Part shown: positions 63,527 to 64,000 of the stretch, in pieces | How positions within the stretch are numbered: the stretch's first letter is position 1 | Layout of the letters: each line of letters opens with the position of its first letter | DNA from: UBA11612 sp965228575 | Lineage (GTDB): Bacteria > Pseudomonadota > Alphaproteobacteria > Rhodospirillales > Rhodospirillaceae | Direction of reading: 5' to 3' | Length of the DNA: 64,000 nt | Assembly (NCBI GenBank): GCA_965228575.1 | Contig: CBDDHW010000001.1 | Location: 243,754-307,753, forward strand | Position numbers and translations under genes: made by a program | The notes under the pieces: model-generated | Database searches by the model: none | What the model saw: the letters and a program-made list of their open reading frames with translations, nothing else | What the model was told of the DNA's origin: nothing

Positions 63527-64000
63527 ATGCCCATTAGTGGACAAGACACCCTCAAGCTGCGCCGCTCTCTCGATGTTAATGGCAAGTCCTATGATTATTT
63601 CAGTTTGCCGGCAGCCGCTGAAACTCTCGGCGATATTTCTCGCCTTCCGTTCTCGCTCAAAGTTCTGTTGGAAAATTTGTTGCGGTATGAAGATGGCGAG
63701 AGCGTTACCGTCGATCATTTGAAATCGATTGCGGCGTGGTTGAAGGCAAAGAAATCCGATCAGGAAATTGCCTACAGGCCCGCGCGGGTTTTAATGCAAG
63801 ACTTTACCGGCGTACCCGCCGTCGTCGACTTGGCCGCGATGCGCGAAGCCATCAAAGCGCTTGGCGGAAACCCGCAAAAAATTAATCCACTCTCTCCCGT
63901 CGATCTTGTCATCGATCACTCGGTGATGGTCGATGCCTATGCAAGCTCGACCGCACTTTCCAAAAACATCGATTGGAATTTGAGCGCAACGGTGAGCGCT
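63527..64000 (+). CDS. acnA: Aconitate hydratase AcnA (5' part, with a frameshift near the window edge)
   Basis: Aconitase isomerises citrate and isocitrate in the TCA cycle. ATG 63527 is preceded by GAAGGAGC and gives RRSLDVNGKSYDYFSLPAA, RLPFSLKVLLENLLRYEDG, RVLMQDFTGVPAVVDLAAM and DLVIDHSVMVDAYAS, all AcnA-like. After ALSKNID the frame goes off; adding one T at 63973-63974 gives LEFERNGER, the expected continuation. The rest is outside the window, so it is both partial and shifted as written. Confidence 0.92.
   Translation, partial: MPISGQDTLKLRRSLDVNGKSYDYFSLPAAAETLGDISRLPFSLKVLLENLLRYEDGESVTVDHLKSIAAWLKAKKSDQEIAYRPARVLMQDFTGVPAVVDLAAMREAIKALGGNPQKINPLSPVDLVIDHSVMVDAYASSTALSKNIDWNLSATVSA

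Overview
The window is a chromosomal segment of an alphaproteobacterium. This rests on gene order and families: tsaB-rimI-fur-miaB-phoH-ybeY-corC, a mic60/hemY pair, a MucR/Ros regulator, DUF1674-htpX-rsmB, ubiE-ubiB-coaBC-dut, mutM-rpsT-dnaA-dnaN-recF-gyrB, and System I cytochrome c maturation. The ubiE-ubiB-coaBC-dut-moeB order recalls Rhodospirillales-like lineages, but the genus cannot be read from the sequence. No prophage, insertion sequence, CRISPR array or rRNA was seen.

Layout. 1-8 kb (mostly minus): RNA modification and ribosome maturation genes (corC partial, ybeY, phoH, miaB, rimI, tsaB) with an ornithine-lipid pair (olsB, olsA), fur, mucR and a TusA-like gene inserted. 8-13 kb: a frameshifted D-Ala-D-Ala dipeptidase, hemY, and a 1106-residue protein joining a uroporphyrinogen-III-synthase-like domain to a Mic60/mitofilin domain through a very long charged segment. 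13-25.6 kb: tsaD, a UDP-glucuronate epimerase, gpsA, a ManC with a histone-like basic tail, YciI, acs, a TPR protein of unknown role, a small DUF1674 gene, htpX, a methyltransferase and rsmB. 25.6-26.5 kb: a convergent iron-storage pair, bfd and bfr, with two palindromic Fur-type boxes before bfd. 26.8-33.5 kb: a glycan or lipid-linked sugar island (GT2, AsnB-type amidotransferase, two methyltransferases, GT4, flippase-like membrane protein). 33.8 kb: tRNA-Ala(CGC). 34-43.5 kb: yggT and folD, then a long minus-strand run (ubiE, ubiB, coaBC, dut, moeB, rlmN, argG, enoyl-CoA hydratase). 43.6-52.2 kb: mutM, rpsT, dnaA, dnaN, recF, gyrB. 52-64 kb: a ribbon-helix-helix protein, a SleB hydrolase, then a minus-strand cytochrome c maturation block (ccmA to ccmI, sco, a YcgN-like gene, a YgjP-type metallopeptidase), and the start of acnA.

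The main anomaly is a cluster of frameshifts. From 54.3 to 64.0 kb I find eight single-base indels, nearly all in short homopolymers, in the YgjP-type peptidase, sco, ccmF (three), ccmE, ccmA and acnA. Only one other (the dipeptidase, 8.57 kb) was found in the first 54 kb. Because acnA and most ccm genes are affected while the shifted frames stay well conserved, local sequence error is the likeliest explanation, with recent decay of c-type cytochrome maturation as the alternative. The most interesting biology is the HemD-coiled coil-Mic60 fusion, followed by the ManC basic tail and the glycan island.
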